Assembly: GCA_007136055.1 (NCBI GenBank)
Contig: SLHT01000266.1
Location: 1 to 7,235, forward strand
From: Syntrophomonadaceae bacterium
GTDB taxonomy: Bacteria > Bacillota > Dethiobacteria > DTU022
DNA: 7,235 nucleotides
Direction of reading: 5' to 3'
Both the position numbers and the translations under genes were made by a program. Positions 1 through 4,910 of the stretch are shown piece by piece. The first letter of the stretch is position 1, and each line of letters begins with the position of its first letter. The notes beneath the pieces were generated by a model, which had not been told where the DNA came from, made no database searches, and was given only the letters and a program-made list of their open reading frames with translations.

Positions 1-173
1 AAACGGGCAACCAGGTAGTTTGCGAGGTTATTGTGCAGTTCGCTGCGAAAAGATTCGAGCGGCCAGGGGTCAGAAAAAGATGTTTTTTCGATGGCGGCGA
101 CTGCTTCGACGTCTTCTTCTATCATCGGTTCAATTTTTACGTGGTCAGGGTAATCTGCCTTATTATCAATCAT
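1..173 (-). CDS. rimI: RimI, ribosomal protein S18 alanine N-acetyltransferase (5' part, cut by the window edge)
   Basis: Only the first 57 residues are in the window; the gene continues past base 1. The family is a GNAT acetyltransferase that moves acetyl from acetyl-CoA to the N-terminal alanine of ribosomal protein S18. Visible are the first strand and helix of the GNAT fold (IEPMIEEDVEAVAAIE, residues 14-29) followed by TSFSDPWPLESF (31-42), a typical RimI N-terminal motif, and an N/L-rich stretch ending in YLVAR. The acetyl-CoA loop lies outside the window. The ATG at 173 begins four bases after the tsaB stop. The likely ribosome site, GGAGG, lies in the last tsaB codons 14 bases upstream, a rather long spacing. 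A start at the ATG of residue 17 would remove the first strand, so I keep the upstream ATG. About 13 residues precede the usual RimI start. The tsaB-rimI pairing supports the call. Confidence 0.88.
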   Translation of the reverse strand, partial: MIDNKADYPDHVKIEPMIEEDVEAVAAIEKTSFSDPWPLESFRSELHNNLANYLVAR

Positions 174-177
174 CCTG

Positions 178-927
178 CTATGTTAAGCCTCCTTGCCGCT
201 CATCGAAGAGTCTTTCGGCTTCGGGCCGGCGCAGGTATTGAGGCAGCAGCTGCAGGTAACTGGCCTGCGGGTTTTCTTTGAGAAGGCGCTGTCCGCAGAG
301 GGCCACCAGGGCAGCCTTGCAGAGGCGGAACGGGGCCGGAGCCAATACTGCTCGTTTGGCAGGCATCTTTTCAGCCAGGGTGGCGGCGTAAGTTTGCAGG
401 CCCTCGCCAGTGAAAATAATAGGTTGATCATAGGTAAGGACTGTTTCGATTAGTTGATCAAGGCTTAAGGCGGCAGGGGCAATTAAGGTTTCCAGGCTAA
501 AAGGCGGCTCAGCGGAGCGCCTGTAAAGGGAAGTGTAGGCCTGGTTGCGGCGGGCATCGAGCAGGGGGCAGATCAGGGCGCCGGGAGTGGGCACTACTTC
601 GGCCAGGGCTATAAGGGTGCAGACGGGCACTGCCGGGATGTTTAAAGCCTGGGCCAGACCGCGGGCGGTAGAGACACCGATGCGCAGTCCTGTGAAAGAA
701 CCAGGGCCGGCAGCAACAGCGATGGCGCCTAACTGTTCGCGTTCAATACCGCTTTCGGTGAGCAACTGATCGAGCAGGGGCATAAGTCGTTCGGAATGGG
801 TTTTCTTTATGTTTAGAGTCATTTCGGCCAATAGGGATTCATCCTGCAGCAGGGCTACGCTGCAGGAAAGGGTTGTGGTATCTATACCGAGAATGATCAG
901 ATTAATCGGCCTCCTGTCTGTTTTCAA
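178..927 (-). CDS. tsaB: TsaB, t6A37 biosynthesis complex dimerisation subunit
   Basis: TsaB (YeaZ) has an ASKHA fold without catalytic activity. It dimerises with TsaD and, with TsaE, forms the cytoplasmic complex that transfers threonylcarbamoyl from its adenylate to A37 of tRNAs. The sequence shows the first ASKHA strand ILGIDTT (residues 12-18 from the TTG), KTHSE (42-46), the family hallmark GPGSFTGLRIG (74-84) and LLDARRNQAY (122-131). The frame gives 249 residues from a TTG at 927, but no ribosome site precedes that codon. An AGGAGG at 910-915 lies inside the frame, nine bases before a CTG at 898-900. A start there gives 240 residues beginning (M)IILGIDTT, the usual TsaB N-terminus. 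I therefore think the true end is near 900; 927 is the outer limit. It is followed by rimI four bases on. A 160-base spacer separates it from the MORN gene. Confidence 0.95.
   Translation of the reverse strand: MKTDRRPINLIILGIDTTTLSCSVALLQDESLLAEMTLNIKKTHSERLMPLLDQLLTESGIEREQLGAIAVAAGPGSFTGLRIGVSTARGLAQALNIPAVPVCTLIALAEVVPTPGALICPLLDARRNQAYTSLYRRSAEPPFSLETLIAPAALSLDQLIETVLTYDQPIIFTGEGLQTYAATLAEKMPAKRAVLAPAPFRLCKAALVALCGQRLLKENPQASYLQLLPQYLRRPEAERLFDERQGGLT
898..915 (-). promoter_or_regulatory. tsaB ribosome binding site and probable CTG start
   Basis: AGGAGG (910-915, minus strand) is followed by nine bases and then CTG (898-900), which opens the conserved IILGIDTT N-terminus. The only standard start codon available in this part of the frame is the TTG at 925-927, which lies upstream of this ribosome site. 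An ATT at 904-906 is only three bases from AGGAGG. CTG is thus the best placed initiator, and it would be a rare and weak one. Confidence 0.6.
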
Positions 928-940
928 CCTAAATTCTTAC

Positions 941-985
941 CATCACCCCCACCCCGACCCTCACCCCTCAAGGGAGAAGGAGAAA
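941..985. repeat. C-rich, partly palindromic intergenic tract, possible decayed dispersed repeat
   Basis: The plus strand shows runs of CCC separated by A, GA and TCA, then TCAAGGGAGAAGGAG. This resembles the dispersed intergenic element seen in many bacterial genomes, with the pattern CCCTCACCC...CCCTCTCCC-TCAAGGGAGAGGG, but here the palindrome is degenerate: CCT pairs with AGG and CCCT with AGGG, with mismatches between. It contains the G4 runs. Only one copy is in the window, so its status as a repeat rests on resemblance and is not proven. Confidence 0.35.
946..967 (-). other. Putative G-quadruplex motif in the tsaB leader
   Basis: Read on the minus strand (the mRNA sense) there are four G-runs: GGGG (964-967), GGG (958-960), GGGG (952-955) and GGGGG (946-950). 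The loops between them are TGA, TC and T. This fits the G3+N1-7 rule with very short loops, which favour a stable parallel G4. It lies about 30 bases upstream of the tsaB ribosome site in the MORN-tsaB spacer, so an RNA fold could affect tsaB translation or readthrough. The plus strand is correspondingly C-rich (possible i-motif). The motif is seen; folding and function are inferred. Confidence 0.55.
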
Positions 986-1042
986 TTCAGACCCTTTAGC
1001 GTTCCGGGTCCCATTTAGTATTCTTGAGCGATCCAGAGTTAT

Positions 1043-1071
1043 AAGCCCCTCTACATTTGAAGGGGGCGCTT
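1043..1071 (-). terminator. Weak hairpin after the MORN gene
   Basis: On the minus strand AAGC[GCC]CCCT (1061-1071) can pair with AGGGGCTT (1043-1050) around a 10-base loop, giving eight pairs with a three-base bulge, starting 17 bases after the MORN stop. The bases that follow (ATAACTCT) are not a T-tract, so if it terminates at all it is partial. A second small hairpin, GACCC/GGGTC with an 11-base loop, lies at 990-1010. These could attenuate transcription into tsaB or mark the edge of inserted DNA. Confidence 0.28.
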
Positions 1072-1087
1072 TAAAATCCCTCCAGCG

Positions 1088-1963
1088 TTACTCTACAAGT
1101 TCGTGCTCTACCCAGGTGCCTTCTACTACAAAGCCGTCTGGAAAGGTAAGGGTTCCTTCACCGTGGAACATCCCTTTTTCCCATTCGCCTTCATACACCA
1201 CACCATCGGCATAAGTCATGGTGCCCTTCCCGTGATATTTGCCTTCCTTAAACTGCCCTTCGTACTCAGCGCCTTCCTCGGTAATAAAGGTGCCCCTGCC
1301 GTGAAAGAGGTCTTCTTTGAATTCACCCTTGTAGCTTAAACCTTCCGGAGAAACCAATTCACCGTAGCCATGGAGCATGTCGTTTATAAATATACCAGTG
1401 TATTTAACTCCGTCAGGTGAGATATATTCACCCCGGCCATGTTTTTGACCCTCTTTATATTGACCGCGATAAGTCGACCCATCCGGGTAGACTGCTTCAC
1501 CTTTGCCATGGGCCAGGCCCTCAAAAAACTCACCTTCATACGTTACACCATCAGAGCGGATTATTTTCCCTTCTCCGTGCATGAGGCCGTGCTTTAACTG
1601 GCCCTCATATATGGTTCCGTCAACATAGGTAACTTTTCCCTGGCCATGCAGGAGGCCATCTTTCCACTGGCCTTCTTTCCTGTCTCCGTCCTTGTGAATC
1701 CAGATCCCCTCTCCATGAGGTTCAAAACCCCTGATTTCCCCTTCATAGGAACCGCTTTCATAGGAAAGGGTCCCTACTCTTTCATATAGCATGGCGGGAA
1801 GGAGGATAATTATTATGATCGGAAGCAGGATATAAAGCAGTCTGCGTTTGCCTGCCTTTTTTTTATCTTCAACTTGACTTTCATTTTCTTTGCTGTTAAT
1901 TGATTGGTTTTCCTGCCCATTTTTTAGCTCTTCATTTTTGTGCAGTTTGTCATCTTGCGTCAT
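1088..1963 (-). CDS. Membrane-anchored MORN-repeat protein
   Basis: This 291-residue protein has three parts. Residues 1-41 are a very hydrophilic, Asn/Glu/Lys-rich tail ending in the basic KKKAGKRR. Residues 42-60 are one strongly hydrophobic segment (LLYILLPIIIIILLPAMLY). From residue 73 on there are nine MORN repeats with the YEGEWKDGLxHGxGxxxYxDG pattern and a tenth half-repeat (VEGTW, 280-284). By the positive-inside rule the basic tail is cytoplasmic and the repeats are outside. MORN repeats form an elongated beta-meander used for lipid or protein binding and as spacers; no catalytic domain is present, so the function is unknown. The ATG at 1963 follows AAAGGAG. The gene lies between tsaE (78 bases) and tsaB (160 bases), same strand, so it is probably cotranscribed, yet it has no known part in t6A synthesis. 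It looks more AT-rich than tsaB. Confidence 0.9.
   Translation of the reverse strand: MTQDDKLHKNEELKNGQENQSINSKENESQVEDKKKAGKRRLLYILLPIIIIILLPAMLYERVGTLSYESGSYEGEIRGFEPHGEGIWIHKDGDRKEGQWKDGLLHGQGKVTYVDGTIYEGQLKHGLMHGEGKIIRSDGVTYEGEFFEGLAHGKGEAVYPDGSTYRGQYKEGQKHGRGEYISPDGVKYTGIFINDMLHGYGELVSPEGLSYKGEFKEDLFHGRGTFITEEGAEYEGQFKEGKYHGKGTMTYADGVVYEGEWEKGMFHGEGTLTFPDGFVVEGTWVEHELVE
1127..1747 (-). repeat. Nine tandem 69-base MORN units
   Basis: Residues 73-279 of the MORN protein divide exactly into nine 23-residue units without any insertion or deletion. Each starts Y/K-x-G and contains HGxG at positions 11-14 and D/E-G (EEG, PEG, PDG, ADG) at 20-21. The HGxG core is kept in all nine. The units differ clearly in their other residues, so this is an old array and not a recent expansion. 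Confidence 0.9.
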
Positions 1964-2041
1964 TTAAGTAAATCTCTCCTTTAGATGTGGAAAACTCGAG
2001 CAAAGTTCGAACAGGGCTGGTGCATATTACTTATAATGAAT

Positions 2042-2572
2042 TTAACTGCCGGGCTGCTCCCTGTTAAGGCTGCCGTCAGTTCGCCAGCTTATCTCTTCAA
2101 AAAGAGTTTCAACGACTTTAGCAGCAGCGCCTCCGTAGGGCATAAACTTCAGCCGGCGGCTTTCACCATATTGATCGTGGAAAAGCTCGATAGTAACCAG
2201 CAGGTAATCGGGCGGCAGCAGGCCGGGCAGGCGTTCGGGCCATTCTATAAAGGCGATTCCGTCCCCGGGCAGGTATTCTTCAAAGCAGAGTTCGTCTGCT
2301 TCTTCGGCGCCGCCTGTGAGGCGATAGAAATCTAAGTGGTAAACGGGCAAGCGGCCTGCGTACATTTTCATTAATACAAAAGTGGGGCTCGAAACCTGAT
2401 CTTCTACTGCCAGGCCGCGGGCTGCGCCGCGGACAAAAACGGTTTTACCGGCCCCCAGCTCGCCCTGCAGGGCCACAATTAGGGGCTTAGTGAGCAGGCG
2501 GCCTAGCATTTCACCAATATAGGCGGTATCTTCTTCTTTGCGGGTTGTTAATAATGCTCCTGCCTGCTGCAT
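2042..2572 (-). CDS. tsaE: TsaE, t6A37 biosynthesis ATPase
   Basis: TsaE (YjeE) is the P-loop ATPase of the bacterial t6A machinery. It binds TsaB-TsaD, and its ATP hydrolysis is needed for repeated rounds of threonylcarbamoyl transfer to tRNA. In the 176 residues one sees the Walker A GELGAGKT (37-44), the switch-like SSPTF (61-65), the HLDFYRL motif (79-85) and IEWPERL (109-115), all in the family order and spacing. The C-terminal 20 or so residues (EISWRTDGSLNREQPGS) go beyond the usual end and look disordered. The ATG at 2572 follows AGGTGAGG at a proper distance. A good promoter lies 35 bases upstream, so this is probably the first gene of the tsaE-MORN-tsaB-rimI unit, although readthrough from the ABC-F gene is also possible because no terminator is seen between them. 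Confidence 0.96.
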   Translation of the reverse strand: MQQAGALLTTRKEEDTAYIGEMLGRLLTKPLIVALQGELGAGKTVFVRGAARGLAVEDQVSSPTFVLMKMYAGRLPVYHLDFYRLTGGAEEADELCFEEYLPGDGIAFIEWPERLPGLLPPDYLLVTIELFHDQYGESRRLKFMPYGGAAAKVVETLFEEISWRTDGSLNREQPGS

Positions 2573-2606
2573 AGAACCTCACCTGGATGATTATTTTAAT
2601 GGCTTC

Positions 2607-2635
2607 ATTATAGCTTTAGGATGTGCCGTTTGCAA
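2607..2635 (-). promoter_or_regulatory. SigA-type promoter for tsaE
   Basis: Minus strand: TTGCAA (2630-2635) as the -35, 17 bases, then a perfect TATAAT (2607-2612) as the -10. Start would be near 2600, leaving a leader of about 28 bases before the tsaE ATG. It sits in the 117-base gap after the ABC-F stop, which otherwise shows no clear terminator hairpin. Confidence 0.72.
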
Positions 2636-2689
2636 ATAGGCGCATGAAATTAGATGTTATTAAAACTCGTTCTTACTTCTTTCTCACTG

Positions 2690-4702
2690 TCAGCTTTCCA
2701 GCTTGCCGGCGTTTTCTTCCCACTGCTCCATTAAGTTGTAAAGGGTGGCTTTTGCATTTTCGAGTTGGTCGCCCAGTTCGGCCAGCTGGTTATGGTCACC
2801 GTAGCTGCCGGGATCGGAGAGGAGAGCTTCCAATTTAGTTATCTCCGCTTCGGTGTCGCTGATGTTTTGTTCGAGTCGGGCCTGCTCATCTTTAATCCGG
2901 CGTATCTTTTTCTCTTCCACCTGCCGGCGGCGGTGTTCCTCCTGCCTTTTGCGCTTTTCCTGCTGTTTGTTTTCCTGCTTTTTAGTGGTCGAAGGCCCGC
3001 TGTTTTCTTTCAACTCGAGGTATTCTGCAAAATTACGGTTATAAACGCGCAGGTTTCCGTTTTCCATTTCGAAAACGCGGTTGGCCAAACCTTTCAAGAA
3101 GTAGCGGTCGTGGGAAACGATGATAAGGGTGCCCGGGTAATCTGCGAGAACACTTTCCAGGCCTTCCAAGGCGGGCAGGTCGAGGTGGCTGGTCGGTTCG
3201 TCCATCAATAGGCAGTTTCCGCTGCTTAAGGCCAGGCGGGCCAGGGCGAGACGGCTTTTTTCACCGCCGCTTAAGTCATTGACCTGCTTGAAGACGTCTT
3301 CTCCGCGAAACAGGTAGCGGCCTAAGTGGTTGCGGGCCTGCTTGATATCAAAATCAGAAGCCGCGGTTATCGTTTCGATCAGGTTCTGATGGAAAACGAG
3401 CTGTTCCTGCTCCTGGTCGAAGTAGAGCACCTTTACAGAGGGCCCGAGGCGGATTGTGCCTGCCGTGGGCTTGATAGCGCCTGAGATCAGCTTGAGCAGG
3501 GTCGACTTGCCGGAACCGTTCGGACCAACCAAAGCGATGCGATCGCCCCAGCGAATCTCGAAGGAGAGTTCGTTGAAGAGTACTTTAGATTGCGGGCCCA
3601 AACCTGAGTAATTATCCGCAGCGTTATGGTTTGTTTTTGCTGTTACACTTTCGCTTCCCTGTTTATCCCCGTTATGGGCAGGACTAAATGCTTTTTTAAC
3701 GCCATCGAAAATAATGACCTGCTGGCCGCTGCGGCCTGTATAGCCGAGGCCGAGTTTAAAACTTTGTTCTTTCCCGGCAGGACCTTCCACAGGCTTAAGC
3801 TTATCGAGGCGTTTCTGACGGCTGCGGGCCTGACGCTTGGAACGCTCATCGGCCTTGGCTTCGCGCACCAGTCTTTCTTCGCGCGCCTTTAGCAGCTGCC
3901 GGCTCCGGTAATCGCGCTCTGTGTTTAAGCGCTCCAGCTCGAGCTGTTTTTGGTAAGCGCTGTAATTGCCGTCATATGATTTAACCCGGGTGCCCTGCAG
4001 GGCAAGGATTCGTCTGACGACCCGGTCTAAAAAGAAACGGTCGTGAGAGACGACCAGCAGGGCGCAGGTTAGTTCGCGCAGGTATTTTTCAAGCCACTCG
4101 AGGGCAAAAAGATCAAGGAAGTTGGTCGGTTCGTCGAGCAGCAGAAGATCGAGGTCCTGCAGGAGAAGGCCGGCTAAGCGGGCGCGGGTCTTCTCTCCGC
4201 CGCTGAAACCGGAAATGTCCCGGTCAAAATCGGTTTCGCTAAAACCAAGGCCGCGGGCTACCCCGGTTAGCTTGCTCTCGAGCTGGTAGCCTCCCTCCTC
4301 TTCAAAGCGGGCAGTCAAGTCGGCATAGCGCTCTAAGTGCTCTTCCAAAGAATTGCCCTCCGGTTCGGCGCTGGCGGCAATTTTTTCTTCAAGCAACCTC
4401 AATTCTTCTTTGAGTTCATGAATCTGTTTCAGCGGGTGTTCAAGATAACTGCGCAGCGTGCCCGCAGGTATAACGGGGGGCTCCTGGGACAGGTAACCGA
4501 TCCTGGCGCTGCGGACCAGGTGCAGCGAGCCTTCGTCCGGTTCAATGTCGCCAGTGATAATTTTCAGCAGGGTTGTTTTTCCCGATCCGTTAGGTCCGAT
4601 CAGGCCGGCCTTCTCACCAGGCTGAAGCTGCAAAGAGATGTTGCTTAATACTGTTTCGGCGCCGTATGATTTTTTAATCTGTGAAAGGGTCATTAAAGGC
4701 AT
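2690..4702 (-). CDS. ABC-F family ribosome-associated ATPase (YdiF/Uup-like)
   Basis: The 670 residues contain two ABC domains and no membrane segment, the ABC-F plan; such proteins bind the ribosomal E site and modulate translation or protect against stalling or antibiotics. Domain 1 has Walker A GPNGSGKT (36-43), signature FSGGEK (166-171), Walker B LLLLDEPT (186-193) and H-switch H220. The basic, charged interdomain linker runs from about 251 to 315. Domain 2 has GPNGSGKS (393-400), LSGGEK (477-482), LLMDEPT (498-504) and H531. Both glutamates (E191, E502) are present, so both sites look competent. A Lys/Glu-rich coiled coil fills 571-665, as in Uup/YdiF types. Odd is a polar segment at 340-371 between the first two strands of domain 2. 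The ATG at 4702 has AAGGA 14 bases upstream; M4 is an alternative. Which ABC-F subgroup it belongs to cannot be decided by eye. Confidence 0.93.
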   Translation of the reverse strand: MPLMTLSQIKKSYGAETVLSNISLQLQPGEKAGLIGPNGSGKTTLLKIITGDIEPDEGSLHLVRSARIGYLSQEPPVIPAGTLRSYLEHPLKQIHELKEELRLLEEKIAASAEPEGNSLEEHLERYADLTARFEEEGGYQLESKLTGVARGLGFSETDFDRDISGFSGGEKTRARLAGLLLQDLDLLLLDEPTNFLDLFALEWLEKYLRELTCALLVVSHDRFFLDRVVRRILALQGTRVKSYDGNYSAYQKQLELERLNTERDYRSRQLLKAREERLVREAKADERSKRQARSRQKRLDKLKPVEGPAGKEQSFKLGLGYTGRSGQQVIIFDGVKKAFSPAHNGDKQGSESVTAKTNHNAADNYSGLGPQSKVLFNELSFEIRWGDRIALVGPNGSGKSTLLKLISGAIKPTAGTIRLGPSVKVLYFDQEQEQLVFHQNLIETITAASDFDIKQARNHLGRYLFRGEDVFKQVNDLSGGEKSRLALARLALSSGNCLLMDEPTSHLDLPALEGLESVLADYPGTLIIVSHDRYFLKGLANRVFEMENGNLRVYNRNFAEYLELKENSGPSTTKKQENKQQEKRKRQEEHRRRQVEEKKIRRIKDEQARLEQNISDTEAEITKLEALLSDPGSYGDHNQLAELGDQLENAKATLYNLMEQWEENAGKLES

Positions 4703-4719
4703 CGTTGCGTCTGTCTTCC

Positions 4720-4734
4720 TTCCGGATTCCTGAA
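4720..4734. promoter_or_regulatory. Near-palindrome in the ABC-F leader
   Basis: TTCCGGATTCCTGAA is a 15-base near-palindrome: TTC.GGA and TCC.GAA arms around a central base, six of seven positions paired. It lies between the predicted transcription start and the ABC-F ribosome site. It could be an operator or a small RNA hairpin; chance is also possible. Confidence 0.25.
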
Positions 4735-4758
4735 TATCTATACAATCTGACCGCCTCT

Positions 4759-4787
4759 ATTATAGCGATAGAAAAGCTGCGGGTCAA
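4759..4787 (-). promoter_or_regulatory. Strong SigA-type promoter for the ABC-F gene
   Basis: Minus strand: TTGACC (4782-4787), exactly 17 bases, TATAAT (4759-4764). Eleven of twelve positions match consensus. The start would be near 4752, giving a leader of about 50 bases. This is the best promoter in the window and shares the intergenic region with the divergent plus-strand promoter. Confidence 0.82.
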
Positions 4788-4810
4788 AACTTGTTAGCAG
4801 GAATAGCCAT

Positions 4811-4860
4811 TTTGTTAATTTCCCATAAGTAATAAAAATATGTTACAATGTTTTAACAAA
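4811..4860. repeat. Inverted repeat around the Big_2 gene promoter
   Basis: TTTGTTAA (4811-4818) is repeated inverted as TTAACAAA (4853-4860), an exact eight-base pair of arms with 34 bases between. The plus-strand -10 lies inside. A dimeric repressor could use such arms as paired half-sites, but the region is AT-rich and eight bases may arise by chance. Confidence 0.3.
4841..4849 (+). promoter_or_regulatory. Extended -10 promoter for the Big_2 gene
   Basis: TGT followed by TACAAT (4844-4849) fits an extended -10 (TGn-TATAAT, one mismatch). The -35 region at the 17-base distance (TCCCAT) is poor, as is common when the TG extension is present. The leader to the ATG at 4911 would be about 55 bases. 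Confidence 0.5.
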
Positions 4861-4910
4861 GTAGCCCATCTAGTTTTATGATCCAGGGAGATACAAAAGG
4901 AGGGAAAATG

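Noticed and set aside
178..431. Second minus-strand frame beneath tsaB, and the plus-strand frames at 193-453 and 545-769
   Set aside because: They are shadow frames of the GC-rich tsaB gene without domains or ribosome sites.
1043..1071. A promoter for tsaB in the MORN-tsaB spacer
   Set aside because: TATAAC and AATACT occur on the minus strand, but neither has a -35 at a 16-18-base distance.
1127..1747. CRISPR-like or recent tandem duplication
   Set aside because: The 69-base periodicity is coding MORN structure with divergent units and no spacers.
2005..2012. GTTCGAAC palindrome considered as a LexA-type box before the MORN gene
   Set aside because: The Gram-positive SOS box needs GAAC and GTTC in the order GAAC-N4-GTTC; here the halves are reversed and fused, so it is probably chance.
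2032..2037. Perfect TATAAT on the plus strand
   Set aside because: No -35 at the proper distance (GAACAG) and no plus-strand gene downstream; it lies at the 3' end of tsaE.
1..2350. Ten-base direct repeat AAACGGGCAA at 1-10 and 2341-2350
   Set aside because: Each copy is explained by codons of conserved proteins (rimI YLVAR and tsaE LPVYHL), with no flanking similarity.
2765..3211. 148-residue hydrophobic frame on the plus strand
   Set aside because: It lies wholly within the ABC-F gene in antisense. Its hydrophobicity comes from reading the charged coiled-coil codons backwards, and it has no ribosome site.
4878..4910. Upstream ATG extending the Big_2 gene by ten or eleven residues
   Set aside because: No ribosome site precedes it, the extension would translate the strong AGGAGGG, and it would spoil the signal peptide start.
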